NCBI GenBank assembly: GCA_022508345.1
Contig: JAFLVK010000002.1
Coordinates: 350,377-414,376, forward strand
Direction: 5' to 3'
Length of the DNA: 64,000 nt
Source of the DNA: Clostridiales bacterium
GTDB lineage: Bacteria; Bacillota; Clostridia; Christensenellales; CAG-314
The notes beneath the pieces are model-generated. The model saw only the letters and a list, made by a program, of their open reading frames with translations, did not search any database and had not been told where the DNA came from. Below are positions 63,142-64,000 of the stretch, one piece after another (position 1 is the first letter of the stretch; the number at the start of each line of letters is the position of its first letter). The position numbers and the translations under genes are program-made.

Positions 63142-63221
63142 AAAAAAGAACCCAACGTATTCACGTTGAGTTCAATGGATGCGGCAAAACCTTACTCTCC
63201 CGGGCCGTGCCCAGCCAAGTA
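63142..63221 (-). pseudogene. 5S rRNA 3' fragment with terminator
   Basis: 80 bases identical to 63392-63471: the last ~42 bases of 5S rRNA and its terminator. The 5' two thirds of 5S are missing. Confidence 0.85.
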
Positions 63222-63380
63222 ACCTCATTTTGCCCAACTCATCGAGAACAGCAGGTTTGATTACTAAATATGCCACGACCGTAAAATATGTTCACATTGT
63301 TACTAACTTGAATAATTGATTAAATGATATAAATACACCTCGTTCGTGTCATATTTAGCCAGGGGCAAACGTACTTGGCT
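63213..63380. repeat. 168-bp imperfect palindrome between the 5S copies
   Basis: The outer arms AGCCAAGTA / TACTTGGCT are followed by TTTGCCC / GGGGCAAA. The inner arms CTAAATATGCCACGACCG and CGTTCGTGTCATATTTAG pair with two mismatches. The centre is AT-rich and no reading frame is visible. The left arm is part of the 5S fragment. Confidence 0.65.
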
Positions 63381-63390
63381 AGTCACATAA

Positions 63391-63424
63391 CAAAAAAGAA
63401 CCCAACGTATTCACGTTGAGTTCA
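63391..63424 (-). terminator. Terminator of the rRNA operon
   Basis: GAACTCAACGT / ACGTTGGGTTC followed by six T on the minus strand, 7 bases after 5S. Confidence 0.85.
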
Positions 63425-63429
63425 ATGGA

Positions 63430-63546
63430 TGCGGCAAAACCTTACTCTCCCGGGCCGTGCCCAGCCAAGTACCCTAGGCGCATTAGGGCTTAACTTCTGT
63501 GTTCGGTATGAGAACAGGTGGATCCCCTAGTGCTAAATCACCGCAA
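63430..63546 (-). rRNA. rrf: 5S ribosomal RNA
   Basis: About 117 bases. The ends TGCGG / CCGCA pair, and the conserved CCGAACACAGAAGTTAAGCC-type loop C region and the GGGAGAGTA loop E/D part are present. Same strand as 23S, about 130 bases downstream of it. Confidence 0.95.
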
Positions 63547-63677
63547 TGGTATTTACAAGCGTTTCCGCTGTGTAATCAAGTTTTTTCGAAAGGAACATTG
63601 ATAACTGCACAAAACAAAGCTTAGTGTATGAGTTTTAGTATTTGATTTCGTATTCAAGGCTTGTTCGTATTATTTGA

Positions 63678-64000
<323 letters not shown>

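Overview
The window reads as a chromosomal segment of an endospore-forming, anaerobic Clostridia-type Firmicute, probably from an uncultivated gut lineage. The evidence is sporulation and germination genes (spoIIID, spoIIR, sleB-ypeB, yabP-yabQ-divIC, veg, a SipL-like DUF3794/LysM protein), a rubredoxin/reverse-rubrerythrin pair against oxygen stress, nickel-insertion genes hypA and hypB, and strong AAGGAGG-type ribosome binding sites. No species can be named from the sequence alone. Base composition is in the mid-40s percent GC by eye, with most genes on the minus strand.

Layout. 1-4.3 kb: two tandem metallo-beta-lactamase-fold surface proteins and a patatin, then rubredoxin plus rubrerythrin. 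4.5-8.3 kb: spoIIID, a DUF2804/Bax-inhibitor pair, glyS. 8.4-12.3 kb: one very large Cys/His-repeat lipoprotein. 12.6-20.8 kb: tex, a zinc-ribbon acyltransferase, an MFS carrier, pepF, galU. 21-30 kb: germination and sporulation genes (ypeB, sleB, spoIIR, ispE, DUF3794/LysM, veg) with two related membrane proteins. 30-36 kb: second acyltransferase, divIC-yabQ-yabP, cysS, serS, a maltose-acetyltransferase-like enzyme and tRNA-Ser(GCU). 36.8-40.7 kb: a hypB / flavin-FeS oxidoreductase / hypA operon. 40.9-43.4 kb: two PII-like proteins with a DUF1538 membrane protein. 43.5-58.4 kb: the tuf-fusA-rpsG-rpsL-L7Ae and rpoC-rpoB translation/transcription cluster, split by a lipoprotein and an XRE repressor. 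58.8-63.1 kb: small-enzyme region (MmcQ/YjbR, HD hydrolase, PPOX, PnuC, 2H phosphoesterase). 63.1-64 kb: the 3' part of an rRNA operon (5S and the end of 23S), with a duplicated 5S tail.

The most unusual signal is not a gene. A family of elements of 126-129 bp with inverted GTTTGA...TCAAAC ends lies exactly at the stop codons of three unrelated minus-strand genes (4.8, 27.7 and 41.3 kb). A 31-bp internally deleted relative sits at the end of rpoC (50.16 kb). The element end itself supplies or abuts the stop codon. A different large folded element abuts the ypeB stop at 21.1 kb. Other points worth attention are the 15-unit HxH/CxxC lipoprotein, an RpoB with a long insertion and a ~120-residue acidic tail, a probable attenuator before pnuC, a consensus sigma-G promoter before sleB, duplicated 3' ends of a tRNA and a 5S gene, and a 250-base out-of-frame overlap of yabQ with divIC.
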